A DNA stretch of 50,414 bases from Chloroflexota bacterium (GCA_004297395.1 SCUO01000069.1:1-50414); one strand, 5' to 3'; positions 34,663 to 43,424 are shown, counted from the stretch's first letter. Program-made: numbers and translations. Notes: a model not told the origin generated them from the sequence alone.

Positions 34663-36354
34663 ATGACCACCCCACCGGCCGGCCTCGAGGGCCCAGAGCG
34701 TCGCGACTTCATCCGCGAGATCGTCGCCGCGGACGTGGCGGCCGGCAGGGTCGATGCACCGGTCACCCGCTTCCCGCCCGAGCCCAACGGCTATCTCCAC
34801 ATCGGCCACGCCAAGTCGATCTGCCTGAACTTCGGGGTCGCGGCCGAGTTCGGCGGCCGCTGCCACCTCCGGTTCGACGACACGAACCCCGAGAAGGAGG
34901 AGCAGGAGTTCCTCGACGCCATCGAGGCCGACGTCCGCTGGCTCGGCTTCGACTGGGGCGAGCACCTCTATCACGCGTCCGACTACTTCGAGCAGCTGTA
35001 CGGCTGGGCGGGCCACCTCATCGAGGCCGGCCTCGCCTACGTCGACGACCAGTCGGCCGACCAGATACGCGAGACCCGGGGCACCTTGACCGGCCCCGGC
35101 CGCGACTCCCCGTGGCGCGACCGGCCGGCGGCCGAGAGCCTCGACCTCTTCGCCCGGATGCGGGCCGGTGAGTTCCCCAACGGCGCCCGGGTCCTGCGGG
35201 CCCGGATCGACATGGCCTCGCCGAACCTCAACCTCCGCGACCCGATCCTCTATCGGATCGTCCACGCGTCGCACCCCCGGACCGGCGACGCCTGGTGCGT
35301 CTACCCGACGTACGACTTCGCCCACGGCCAGTCCGACGCGATCGAGGGCGTGACCCATTCGATCTGCACCCTCGAGTTCGAGAATCACCGGCCCCTCTAC
35401 GACTGGCTCATCGAGCACCTGCCGGTCCCGCACGTCCCCCGCCAGGTCGAGTTCGCCCGGCTCAACCTGACCCACACCGTGCTCTCGAAGCGAGTCCTGC
35501 TGCGACTCGTCCAGGAGGGCCGCGTCCGGGGCTGGGACGACCCCCGGATGCCGACGATCTCGGGCCTCCGGCGGCGCGGCTTCCCGGCCGAGGGCATTCG
35601 CGACTTCGCGGCCATGATCGGCGTCGCCAAGACCGATTCGGTCATCGAGGTCGGCCAGCTCGAGTTCGCGGTCCGGGCCGTCCTCAATCGGACGGCCCCG
35701 CGGCGGTTCGGCGTCCTCGACCCGCTCAAGGTCGTGATCACGAACTGGCCCGGGGACCGGATCGAGGCGATGGAGGTCGTCAACAACCCCGAGGATCCCG
35801 CTGCCGGCGAGCGCCCGGTGGCCTTCGGACGTGAGCTCTGGATCGAGCGCGAGGACTTCCTGGAGGAGCCGCCGCCGAAGTTCTTCCGGCTCGCGCCGGG
35901 CCGCGAGGTCCGGCTCCGGAACGCCTACTTCATCACCTGCGACGAGGTCGTGAAGGACGAGTCCGGGACGGTTGTCGAGCTGCGCTGCACGTACGACCCG
36001 GCGACCCGCGGCGGCGACGCGCCCGACGGCCGGCGCCCGAAGGCGACCCTCCACTGGGTCTCGACGGCGCACGCCGTCCCGGCGGAAATCCGGCTCTACG
36101 ACCACCTCTTTGCCCAGCCGTTCCCGGGCGCCGGGGGCACGGACCTGTTCGGCGACCTCAACCACGCGTCCGAGACGATCGTCCACGGCGCGATGCTCGA
36201 GCCGGCGCTGGCCGACGCGCCGGTCGGCGCGACGGTCCAGTTCGAGCGGCTGGGCTACTTCGTCAAGGACCCCGACTCGGGACCGGACGCGCCCGTCTTC
36301 AACCGGACCCTGACCCTTCGCGACACCTGGGCCAGAGTCAGGGCGAGCGGCTGA
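34663..36354 (+). CDS. glnS: Glutaminyl-tRNA synthetase
   Basis: This 563-residue class I synthetase charges tRNA-Gln. The HIGH signature is in [15 protein letters not shown] and the KMSKS-equivalent is VLSKR in [13 protein letters not shown]. GlnRS-specific segments include [41 protein letters not shown] and the C-terminal beta-barrel anticodon domain (YFVKDPDSG near the end). Its presence suggests direct charging rather than the GatCAB route for glutamine. A tRNA-Gln gene sits immediately upstream and may share its transcript. Confidence 0.96.
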   Translation: MTTPPAGLEGPERRDFIREIVAADVAAGRVDAPVTRFPPEPNGYLHIGHAKSICLNFGVAAEFGGRCHLRFDDTNPEKEEQEFLDAIEADVRWLGFDWGEHLYHASDYFEQLYGWAGHLIEAGLAYVDDQSADQIRETRGTLTGPGRDSPWRDRPAAESLDLFARMRAGEFPNGARVLRARIDMASPNLNLRDPILYRIVHASHPRTGDAWCVYPTYDFAHGQSDAIEGVTHSICTLEFENHRPLYDWLIEHLPVPHVPRQVEFARLNLTHTVLSKRVLLRLVQEGRVRGWDDPRMPTISGLRRRGFPAEGIRDFAAMIGVAKTDSVIEVGQLEFAVRAVLNRTAPRRFGVLDPLKVVITNWPGDRIEAMEVVNNPEDPAAGERPVAFGRELWIEREDFLEEPPPKFFRLAPGREVRLRNAYFITCDEVVKDESGTVVELRCTYDPATRGGDAPDGRRPKATLHWVSTAHAVPAEIRLYDHLFAQPFPGAGGTDLFGDLNHASETIVHGAMLEPALADAPVGATVQFERLGYFVKDPDSGPDAPVFNRTLTLRDTWARVRASG

Positions 36355-36412
36355 GTCGCCCATCGCAGCCGCCGGATCGCGCCCGCCGCGGCCCTCAGAG
36401 CCCGCCGCGCCG

Positions 36413-37606
36413 TCACCGCGCGGTGGCGTGGCTGGTCAGGGCCTCGGCCGTCAGCGCCCGATCGTAGATCGCCAGCTCGTCGAGGAGCCCGCAGAGGAAC
36501 CCGGCGTCGCCCCGGCCGATCTGGTCGATGACCATCTCGCCCGACCATGGTCCGCCGGTCGCGTCCAGCACGCCGTCGAGGTAGATGCGCGTCCCCGTGG
36601 CGTCGCGTGTCACCGCCCAGTGCTGCCAGCGGTCGAGGGTCGCTGGGCTGCTGGCCACGACGACATCGCCGAGCTCGGCGGTGAACAGCCGGAGGCGATA
36701 GTCGAAGAAGTTGAGACTGGGAGCCTCGAGCGAATGACCGACGATCGCGTCCGCGTTGTCGACGCCATCGCACAGATAGACCCAGGCCTCGACGGTGAAG
36801 TCGTCGACCGCCAGCCGCGGAATCTCGACGTACGACCCCGAGCCGTCGAAGAACAGCGCCCCGGTTCCCGTCGACCCGGTCACGCCAGCCGGCGTCCCGA
36901 TCCAGGTCCCATCCGCGCCGCCCGTCGCGTCGATCGCTGTCCCCTCCCTAGCCTCGTCGAGGTGCCACAGGTGGACCGGTGCATCTCCGGCGACGACGGC
37001 CCGGTATCCCGGGCCGTCCCGCAGGTCCATCGGACCCACCGCTGGATCCGGGCACGCGGGTGGCAGCTGGTCGGCGGTGATGATCGTCTCGACCGATGCG
37101 GTGCACCCAGCGCTCGCGCTGATGACGAGCCGACCAAGGTCCTCCGGGGAGGGCGGCAACTCGAGCCCGAACCGGCCGCCGGCGTCGGTCCGCAGCTCGC
37201 CCCGGTCCGTGACCGTGATCGTCGTGTGGGAGCCATCCGCCCGATCAAGCACCAGGACGACGTCGGCATTCGCTCCGAATCCTCGGCCCAGCAGGATCGG
37301 CCAGCGCCCGCCGACCGCGATCTCCAGGGAACAGGCCGAGGCGTTCGGGCTGGGTGACGGCGCAACGATCGAGGCCGGGCCGGGACGCAGGCCGATGAAC
37401 AGGCCGGCGCCCCCGACAACCACGGCCAGGATCGCCACCGCGGCGACGAGCGACAAGGGCAGTCGGAGCGTCAGCATCCGCGGCTGACGGGTCTCGCGAA
37501 GGCGGTCGATCGTCGCGTCGATGGCGCGCTCCGAGCCTCGCTCCGGCCCGACGGCAAGCCACTGCCGGATCCGCTCCTCGGCGGATGGGACGGTGGATCG
37601 GTTCAT
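36413..37606 (-). CDS. Membrane anti-sigma-like protein with extracellular LamG domain
   Basis: This 397-residue single-pass protein has a cytoplasmic N-terminus (about 1-48, with ERIRQWLAVGPERGSERAIDATIDRL), one transmembrane helix at about 49-72, and an outside portion. The outside part contains an Ig-like or carboxypeptidase-regulatory-like stretch (90-180) and a LamG/concanavalin-A-like jelly-roll domain (about 220-395, with LFFDGSGSYVEIP and FTVEAWVYL). Its start overlaps the ECF sigma gene by four bases (ATGA). Position and topology argue for an anti-sigma factor. A classical zinc anti-sigma HxxxCxxC motif is absent. The LamG domain suggests sensing of a sugar or surface ligand, which is inferred. 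Confidence 0.75.
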   Translation of the reverse strand: MNRSTVPSAEERIRQWLAVGPERGSERAIDATIDRLRETRQPRMLTLRLPLSLVAAVAILAVVVGGAGLFIGLRPGPASIVAPSPSPNASACSLEIAVGGRWPILLGRGFGANADVVLVLDRADGSHTTITVTDRGELRTDAGGRFGLELPPSPEDLGRLVISASAGCTASVETIITADQLPPACPDPAVGPMDLRDGPGYRAVVAGDAPVHLWHLDEAREGTAIDATGGADGTWIGTPAGVTGSTGTGALFFDGSGSYVEIPRLAVDDFTVEAWVYLCDGVDNADAIVGHSLEAPSLNFFDYRLRLFTAELGDVVVASSPATLDRWQHWAVTRDATGTRIYLDGVLDATGGPWSGEMVIDQIGRGDAGFLCGLLDELAIYDRALTAEALTSHATAR

Positions 37607-38169
37607 GCCGACTGCTCTCCGACGGACGTGCCCGCGCGCTCGTCGGCCTCGAGCGCGGCACGGAGCGCGCGCGTGCCGTAGTGGAGTCGCGAGCTGATCG
37701 TTCCCACCGGGACCTGGAGCAGGTCGGCGATGGCGGCCGGGGCCATGTCCCGGTAGAAGTGCAGCACGACCGCCGCGCGCTGCTCCGGTGGCAGGCGGCT
37801 GAATGCCCGGCCAAGGCGTTCTCGCTCGAGGACGCTCTCGTCAGGTCGAGCCACGAGCTCCGCGATCGGGCGGACGGCAGACTGCAGGCGACGCCGGCTC
37901 CGCCCACGCAGCAGGTCGTAGCAGGTCCGGATCAGCAATCGCAGCTGCCAGGCCTCGTATCGATCGGGGTCACGCAGCTTCGGGATCTCGCGCCAGCCGC
38001 GCAGAAACGCCTCCTGGGTGGCGTCCTCGGCATCGCCGGCGTCGGCGACCATTCGCCGGGCCACGGCGTACAGGCGATCGTAGTTGGCCCGCACCAGCAG
38101 CTCGAACGCGGCGCCGTCGCCGGAACGGGCCCTGATCACGAGCGTCCGCGTCGCCGGTTCGTCGATCAC
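37603..38169 (-). CDS. ECF-family RNA polymerase sigma factor
   Basis: This 188-residue sigma-70 family factor has region 2 (FELLVRANYDRLYAVARRMV ... DAEDATQEAFLRGWREI) and region 4 (LPPEQRAAVVLHFY, then the helix-turn-helix APAAIADLLQVPVGTISSRLHYG). Regions 1 and 3 are missing, as is normal for ECF sigmas. The GTG start overlaps the stop of the upstream esterase gene, and the stop overlaps the anti-sigma-like gene, so the three are one translationally coupled unit. Confidence 0.93.
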   Translation of the reverse strand: MIDEPATRTLVIRARSGDGAAFELLVRANYDRLYAVARRMVADAGDAEDATQEAFLRGWREIPKLRDPDRYEAWQLRLLIRTCYDLLRGRSRRRLQSAVRPIAELVARPDESVLERERLGRAFSRLPPEQRAAVVLHFYRDMAPAAIADLLQVPVGTISSRLHYGTRALRAALEADERAGTSVGEQSA

Positions 38170-39683
38170 TCGGTGAACTCGAAGCCAGCCAGGAACCGGT
38201 CGAGCGTCTCGCGGTCATCCATCGCGATCGGGACCTCGTGGTACACGTAGAGCAAGAATGCCCGATCGCCGTGGGTGAAGACCACCGCCATCGGCAGCGG
38301 CTCGCCGACAGGTCCCTCGAGGACGACCGCCGGTTCACCGCCGACGCTGACCGTGACAGGGCTCACCTCGTAGCCCGCCACGTCCTGCATCAGGCGGCGG
38401 GCCAGGCCGTCGGCCGTCTCCCCGGGGAGGGGGCCGCCAGGGGTCAGCGGGCCGTCACCAATCGGGCCCGAGGTGAGGACGATCTGCGTGGCCCACACGT
38501 CGAGCATGACGGGCACGCCCACCGGGAACGTGACCGAGCCGGCCACGACCTGGTGGTAGCCGAACCGGCCGACCCAAGGTTCAGGCCAGCCCACTGGAAC
38601 GCGCACGCGGTAGCCGAGTGCGGCGTCCTCGAACACGATCGCCGGGGGCGGCGCCGGGTTCTCGAGGAAGAAGGCTGTCGACAGCTCGGTCGCATCGACA
38701 TCCTGGTTCGTCCCGCCGAAGACCGAGGCTCCGGACGCGCCAGGCCAGGTGTGGCCGCCGTCGCCGACGCGGTAGACGACGACGGGCGCGCGGCAGTTGT
38801 CCCACTCGAAGGGCACGACCCAGTCACCGACCACGTCCTGCTCCTGTGGCTGGGGGTCGCAGCCGTTGTGGACCGCCCAGGCCGCGGCCCATTCGAGAAC
38901 GTCCTGGTAGGCCGGGTGATCGGCAAACTCGGGGAGCGGGTTCAGGCCGCCCCGCCACGGGACGAGCGGATCCAGGAGGCCGTGGATCGAGACGGCCGCC
39001 ACGGGCCGGTCGGGGACGCACCTCGTGCCCGCGTCACCGTGGACGGCGGCAACGAGCGAGACGGCCACGATCCGCTCGTCGCGGCAGGCCGCGAGCTGGG
39101 CCATCGCGCCGCCCATCGAGAGGCCCACGGCGTACACGCGGCGCTGGTCGAGGCAGGCTTCGGCCTCGAGGCCGTCGACGATTGCCCGCGCGAAGGCGGC
39201 ATCACTGGCCTGATCCGTGGCCTCGGGCGTGTTCCAGGCCTGCCGATCGCCGACAGCGTTGGGATAGGCGACGAGGAAGCCGTCGGCATCGGCACGACCC
39301 GAGAAGCCCGTGAGGTCGACCATCTGTTGGCCGTCCATGTAGGCCTCGTGGAACACGAGCACGAGCGGCAGCGGCACCCCCGGCTGCACGCCCGGCGGGA
39401 CGTGAAGGAGGGCGGTCCGATCCTCGCCATCGATGGCGAGCTCGATCGTCGAGTCGCCCGGCTCCGGCGGCGGGCGGTCGCAGCCAGGCGACCCGACGGC
39501 CCCCGGCTGATCGAGGGCCGGCGGAGGCGTGACCGTGGGCCGCGGCGCCGGCGTCGAGGTCGGTGTCGGGGTGGCCGTGGCCGGCACCGGAGGACTCGTC
39601 GTGGCCACCGGCGCCGGCGCGCATGCCGCGATGAGCATGGCCGACCCGAGGAACCAGGCCCGCCCCACTCCCAGAACCTGCAT
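38166..39683 (-). CDS. PHB-depolymerase-like esterase, probable lipoprotein
   Basis: This 505-residue exported protein starts with a signal peptide and a lipobox-like SAMLIAAC (Cys21), followed by a Thr/Pro-rich linker to about residue 60. The catalytic domain resembles LpqC/poly(3-hydroxybutyrate) depolymerase-type esterases: LVLVFHEAYMDGQQM, nucleophile elbow GLSMGGAMAQL (Ser189), acid in HGLLDPLVPW and base in DGGHTWPG. From about residue 345 a separate C-terminal domain (FEDAALGYRVRVPVGWPEPW) continues to the end. ATG at 39683 is chosen because GGAGG lies nine bases before it; GTG at 39692 would abut that site. It is the first gene of the sigma operon. Confidence 0.82.
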   Translation of the reverse strand: MQVLGVGRAWFLGSAMLIAACAPAPVATTSPPVPATATPTPTSTPAPRPTVTPPPALDQPGAVGSPGCDRPPPEPGDSTIELAIDGEDRTALLHVPPGVQPGVPLPLVLVFHEAYMDGQQMVDLTGFSGRADADGFLVAYPNAVGDRQAWNTPEATDQASDAAFARAIVDGLEAEACLDQRRVYAVGLSMGGAMAQLAACRDERIVAVSLVAAVHGDAGTRCVPDRPVAAVSIHGLLDPLVPWRGGLNPLPEFADHPAYQDVLEWAAAWAVHNGCDPQPQEQDVVGDWVVPFEWDNCRAPVVVYRVGDGGHTWPGASGASVFGGTNQDVDATELSTAFFLENPAPPPAIVFEDAALGYRVRVPVGWPEPWVGRFGYHQVVAGSVTFPVGVPVMLDVWATQIVLTSGPIGDGPLTPGGPLPGETADGLARRLMQDVAGYEVSPVTVSVGGEPAVVLEGPVGEPLPMAVVFTHGDRAFLLYVYHEVPIAMDDRETLDRFLAGFEFTE

Positions 39684-39944
39684 GTCCGGCACCCTCCACA
39701 GCTCACCCCGCGGTGAAGGCGCTTGGTCCAGGCGAATCCTTCAAATTTCCGGCCAACGTGCATCGCGGGATTCGCGCGTGGGCATGGGGCGGGTCGGACG
39801 GGGCCGACATTCGGCGCGGGTTCGGCGCGGCCATCGCCGCCCCCCTCGGGCGCGAGTCCACGCCACGTGGACGAGCCGGGCGGGGCGATGGGCTACGCTT
39901 GCCACGGCCGGTTTCGGGGTAGATTCGGTGGCCCCGAGCGCCGC
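39684..39944. other. Intergenic region upstream of esterase and tRNA-Gln
   Basis: These 261 bases separate the minus-strand esterase gene from the plus-strand tRNA. They must hold the promoter of the sigma-factor operon and that of the tRNA. Only the tRNA promoter candidate was discernible, and no coding frame looks real. Confidence 0.4.
39899..39925 (+). promoter_or_regulatory. Candidate promoter of second tRNA-Gln
   Basis: TTGCCA (39899-39904) and TAGATT (39920-39925) are separated by 15 bases, slightly short, and the -10 lies 19 bases before the tRNA. Confidence 0.4.
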
Positions 39945-40019
39945 TGGCGAGTGGCCAAACGGTAAGGCACCTGACTCTGGATCAGGGGATTGGAGGTTCG
40001 AATCCTCCCTCGCCAGCCA
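39945..40019 (+). tRNA. tRNA-Gln (anticodon CTG), second copy
   Basis: Acceptor arms TGGCGAG (39945-39951) and CTCGCCA (40009-40015) pair. The anticodon arm CCTGA-CTCTGGA-TCAGG is identical to the first copy and gives anticodon CTG. The T arm reads GGAGG-TTCGAAT-CCTCC, and the encoded CCA is at 40017-40019. The acceptor and T stems differ from the copy at 34514. A tyrosine recombinase begins 90 bases downstream, so this gene is the probable integration target of the island. Confidence 0.96.
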
Positions 40020-40022
40020 ATT

Positions 40023-40069
40023 CCACAAGATGTAGGGATCACGAACCGCTGAACCACCACATCTTGTGG
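40023..40069. repeat. 11-bp perfect inverted repeat after tRNA-Gln
   Basis: CCACAAGATGT (40023-40033) and ACATCTTGTGG (40059-40069) are perfect inverted copies separated by 25 bases. The pair begins three bases after the tRNA CCA end. It could be a transcription terminator for the tRNA or recombinase-binding arms of an attachment site. The 25-base spacer is longer than a normal recombinase core. Confidence 0.6.
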
Positions 40070-40090
40070 CCTGACCGGGTCCGGACATCG

Positions 40091-40108
40091 GTCGGCCAGG
40101 AGGCCGAC
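40091..40108 (+). promoter_or_regulatory. Hairpin enclosing the recombinase ribosome-binding site
   Basis: GTCGGCC (40091-40097), loop AGGA, GGCCGAC (40102-40108) forms a perfect 7-bp stem. The Shine-Dalgarno AGGAGG (40098-40103) lies in its loop and first stem bases, and the ATG follows at 40110. Folding would hide part of the ribosome-binding site. Confidence 0.55.
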
Positions 40109-40109
40109 G

Positions 40110-41063
40110 ATGGTTTGGGCACCTGACACTACTGATCTTTGGGCACCTGATTCGGGGCGCCCTGACCTATGGGCATCTGATTCGAAGGGACGCCTGATCC
40201 TCGGACGGGCGGTCGAACTGTTCCTCGCCGCCAAGGCGGCCGAGGGTGCGTCGCCCCGCACGATCGAGTGGTACCGAATGATCCTGGTCCGGCTCGTCCG
40301 GGCGATCGGTTCGGAACGGGCGCTCGACGGCCTCGACCCGGCCGAGCTGCGAGCCTGGCTCGTCGAGCTCCGGACGACCCTCTCGCCTGTGAGCGTCGCG
40401 GGATACGTCCGGACGCTCCGGGTGCTAGGCAACTGGCTCGCGGCCGAGGGCCTGGCCGAGGCGGCCGCCCTCCGCGGGCTGCGCCGGCCGCGCGTCCCGC
40501 ACAAGGTTATCGAGCCGGTCGCCGACGACGTCCTCCGCCGACTGCTTGCGGTCTGCTCGGTGCGCGACCGGGCGATCGTGCTGCTCATGCTCGACACCGG
40601 GCTCCGCGTCTCGGAGGTGGCCGGCCTCCGGCTCGGCGACCTCCGAGCCGACGGGACGCTCAAGGTCCGCGGCAAGGGCTCCCACGAGCGGATGGTGCCC
40701 GTCGGCTCGACCGCCCGACAGACCATCGTCCGCTACCTCGGCCAGCGTGGCCCTGGACGGCCGGACGAGGCCCTGTTCCTGGGTCGGAAGGGCGAGATCA
40801 GCGCCCGCGGTCTCCAGCACATGGTCCGCCGGCTCAAAGGCCGGGTCGGGGTGACGGGCCGGCTCAGCCCGCACTCACTCCGGCACACCTTCGCCCGCAG
40901 CTACCTCGTCAACGGCGGCGACGTGTTCAGCCTGCAGCGGATCCTCGGCCACACGACACTCGACATGGTCAAGCGCTACGTCGCCCTCGCCGATGTCGAC
41001 CTCGTGACCCGCCATGCGGCGGCATCGCCCGCCGATCGGCTCGCTGGCACCGGGCATCGATAA
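40110..41063 (+). CDS. Tyrosine recombinase (XerC/D-like), left
   Basis: This 317-residue tyrosine recombinase has a SAM-like core-binding domain (about 30-125, with GASPRTIEWYR) and a catalytic domain. The catalytic residues are Arg166 (DTGLRVSEVAGL), Lys189 (VRGKGSHER), His255 and Arg258 (HSLRH), His281 (LGHTT) and nucleophile Tyr290 (VKRYV). The first 28 residues contain three imperfect repeats of the WAPD/WASD type, not seen in Xer proteins. The ATG is supported by AGGAGG six bases upstream. It points into the island and ends seven bases from the convergent cap3 stop. It resembles the right-hand recombinase. Confidence 0.93.
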   Translation: MVWAPDTTDLWAPDSGRPDLWASDSKGRLILGRAVELFLAAKAAEGASPRTIEWYRMILVRLVRAIGSERALDGLDPAELRAWLVELRTTLSPVSVAGYVRTLRVLGNWLAAEGLAEAAALRGLRRPRVPHKVIEPVADDVLRRLLAVCSVRDRAIVLLMLDTGLRVSEVAGLRLGDLRADGTLKVRGKGSHERMVPVGSTARQTIVRYLGQRGPGRPDEALFLGRKGEISARGLQHMVRRLKGRVGVTGRLSPHSLRHTFARSYLVNGGDVFSLQRILGHTTLDMVKRYVALADVDLVTRHAAASPADRLAGTGHR

Positions 41064-41070
41064 GAGCGAC

Positions 41071-41598
41071 TCATTGTCCACGAGAGTGTTCAAGGGCTGG
41101 CTGGCCCGTGACCGATGCTAACGAGACACCTTCTTGCATGGTCTCGACACCGCGATCAAGAACCACATGAACCGATGCGGCAGGCTGCTGTGGGTCGCCG
41201 CCGATGATGATCAAAACAGGGCGCGGGCATCGGTACTGGCCGTCGCGTGAGAAGGCCAGGATCTGGGCCAGGTCCCGCCTGCTCGGTTGCGGCGAGGCGT
41301 ATGGGTGGCAGTGCCACTCGCCGACGTAATAGAGCCCGCGATGCCAGGCAGCCCGAAGGCGGTGGGTCAGGCCGACCACACCGCGAACGAAGGCTGCTGG
41401 GAACGACCTGGAGTCCGACGGCGCGCCGGTTGCCTCGACCACGCGCACACGGTCGCCGAACTCCGTGTACCGACCGACCAGGATTCCGCCCGTCTCTTGT
41501 CGGCCGGCACGACGTGCGGCGCGGTACATGGCACTCAGCGCCTGGTCCTCAATGTCGACGGCCACCGACGCATCGGTAGCGACGAACGAGGCCATCAC
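41071..41598 (-). CDS. cap3: CBASS Cap3, JAB/JAMM deconjugating protease
   Basis: This 175-residue JAB-domain metalloprotease has Glu35 in RQETGGILVG, His96 and His98 in GEWHCHPYASPQPS, and Asp109 in PSRRDLAQI, together the E ... HxH ... S/D zinc site. In type II CBASS, Cap3 removes the conjugate made by Cap2 from the CD-NTase and so restrains it. The start is GTG 41598, overlapping the cap2 stop (GTGA); ATG at 41595 is an equal alternative. It is the last gene of the operon. Confidence 0.9.
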   Translation of the reverse strand: MMASFVATDASVAVDIEDQALSAMYRAARRAGRQETGGILVGRYTEFGDRVRVVEATGAPSDSRSFPAAFVRGVVGLTHRLRAAWHRGLYYVGEWHCHPYASPQPSRRDLAQILAFSRDGQYRCPRPVLIIIGGDPQQPAASVHVVLDRGVETMQEGVSLASVTGQPALEHSRGQ

Positions 41599-43424
41599 GC
41601 TGTCACCGGCGTCGCGGCTCTCGTGACCGAGCCGTCGCCGGCGCGCTCCCAGACAACGAAGCGCGGCCCTGCGTTCGCGGTCTGGACCTGGCCTTCCAAC
41701 CAGGCTACCGCGGTGGCCGCCAGCTGCACCACATGGTCGTCACGCGCGGGAAAGACGGAACTCCAGCACCCGATCCCCTCCCACGGGTACTCGTCGGGTC
41801 GGCGGGCGTCCGCTTCACTCCAAGGCCTGATCTCCTCTCGGAACTCGCCGGCCGGGAACTCTGGACCACGAGCGGCGAAGGCGTAGACCTTCTCGGCGCC
41901 AAACGATAGCGAGATGGATGCGATCGTGGTCTCGGAGGTCCAGGTCATCTCGCCGAGCGACGCGATCACCGAGTCCGAACCCGTCGTGTCGATGACGAGA
42001 TCCGCCGCTTCGATCCGCGCGCGCGCCTCAGAACCGAGGTTCGGCAGGGACTCCGCGAAGCCCGTAACCGACGCGTTCGGGCCGACCGCGTTGAGCCGGG
42101 CCGCGAGCGCGAGCGCCTTCGGCATGCCAACGCTCACGGTTGAAAGGGTGTGCCGGACCAGGTTCCCGGCTTCGAGGACCCCGCCGTCGATGATCGCCAG
42201 GTCCGTGACCCCACCACGAACCAGCATGTCTGCGACTACCGACCCAAGAGCGCCGGCGCCGACCAGCACCACCCTGCGCTCGCTGAGCTCTGCGGCGAAG
42301 CGTCCTCGGGCAGCGAGGTGGTCTGGATGCCAGTTCTCAGTCCGGACCCACGCCAGCGTGGCCGCTGGGGAGAGTGCCCCGATCTGGCGGTCAGCCACGA
42401 TGAGCGCCTTATCGGCGCGGAACCCCGGGTAGGCGGTCTTCGAGCCCTTTCGATGGAGCGCGGGCAACTCGAAGGCCTCCCAGGCGTATTCGCAATGCTC
42501 CCCGCCCATCACTGCGGAGATCGGGAAGCCGACGAGGACGAGATGGCTTCGGCCGTCGCGAATTTGATCGGCCACCCCGGCGACGACGTCGATCGCGTTG
42601 AAGCCCTGGGCGCGCGCGATCGCGTTCAGTTCCGCCCACGTGGCCGGCGCCCGCCAGTACCGCTCAACCGGCATGGCCTCGAACCGAAGCCAGACGCCGA
42701 GTGACTCCTTCGCCTCGGCGATGTGCCGGCCCCATGGGACGTCGACGACGGATCGGCCGCGCGGGTCGCGAAACGCTCGCGCGGCGACGACGCGCCGGCC
42801 GCTGTCCGAGACCGACGCGATCGCCGCCAGCCCACCCCGGCCGCTGACGCCAGTCCACGATGCGAACGAGTCGGCACTCTCGCGGAAGGCGACGATCGGT
42901 CCTTTCGTATCGCGTCGTCCGAAGACCGGCAGCTCGAAGGGCTCGCCAGGCTTGATCAGCTCGCCGCGCGAGGCGGCCCGGAGCCATTCGAGGGCGCGCC
43001 ATACGTGCCACGGGAGGCGCTCGTACGCGGTGATCGGGTCGTATCGGGCGGCCGCGAGCTCGTGGCCGGAGATGGTGTGAACCAGGCACAGCATCCCTGC
43101 CCGCCACGGAACGTCGAAGTCGCCTGGGGTGTTCAGCTCCTGGTGGGGAAAGGTCTCCTCGATCCCGCCGTCCTTCGCGGGGAAGATCTGGATCCGGCCG
43201 CGCGGGTACTCGGCATCGGCGAGCACGAACCAGCGCGTGACCGGCGGGATCGGGTCGACGTCGCCCAGATCCTTGGGCTTCAGGGCCAGCTCGAGCTGCC
43301 ACTCGCCTGTGGCAAGCTGGGCGGACGGCAGCCAAGGCCCGACCGACGCGATCTCTGTGTCGAGGTCCTCGATTCCGCGGCGGCCGGCTTCGAGTTCGGC
43401 GCTGGGCTCAGCCGAATCGGCCAC
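41595..43424 (-). CDS. cap2: CBASS Cap2, E2-E1 fusion (ThiF family)
   Basis: This 609-residue protein joins a ubiquitin-E2-like domain and a ThiF/E1 adenylation domain. The E2 part (about 30-150) has a candidate catalytic Cys113 in WRAGMLCLVH. The E1 part, from about 378, has the nucleotide motif VVLVGAGALGSVVADML (389-395), IIDGG and the catalytic Cys553 in GIGCWSSVFPARDDHV. In type II CBASS, Cap2 joins the CD-NTase C-terminus to cellular targets and primes it. The GTG start lies 17 bases inside the CD-NTase gene and the stop overlaps cap3. Confidence 0.92.
   Translation of the reverse strand: MADSAEPSAELEAGRRGIEDLDTEIASVGPWLPSAQLATGEWQLELALKPKDLGDVDPIPPVTRWFVLADAEYPRGRIQIFPAKDGGIEETFPHQELNTPGDFDVPWRAGMLCLVHTISGHELAAARYDPITAYERLPWHVWRALEWLRAASRGELIKPGEPFELPVFGRRDTKGPIVAFRESADSFASWTGVSGRGGLAAIASVSDSGRRVVAARAFRDPRGRSVVDVPWGRHIAEAKESLGVWLRFEAMPVERYWRAPATWAELNAIARAQGFNAIDVVAGVADQIRDGRSHLVLVGFPISAVMGGEHCEYAWEAFELPALHRKGSKTAYPGFRADKALIVADRQIGALSPAATLAWVRTENWHPDHLAARGRFAAELSERRVVLVGAGALGSVVADMLVRGGVTDLAIIDGGVLEAGNLVRHTLSTVSVGMPKALALAARLNAVGPNASVTGFAESLPNLGSEARARIEAADLVIDTTGSDSVIASLGEMTWTSETTIASISLSFGAEKVYAFAARGPEFPAGEFREEIRPWSEADARRPDEYPWEGIGCWSSVFPARDDHVVQLAATAVAWLEGQVQTANAGPRFVVWERAGDGSVTRAATPVTA

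Noticed and set aside
40117..40180. Short GGGCACCTGA repeats as a possible CRISPR array
   Set aside because: There are only three imperfect ten-base units with spacings of 24 and 30 bases inside a coding region, and no cas genes. No CRISPR array was seen anywhere in the window.
39893..40726. Minus-strand open frame covering tRNA-Gln and the left recombinase start
   Set aside because: It runs through a tRNA gene and antisense to a well-supported recombinase, and the product is Ser/Arg-rich without family features.
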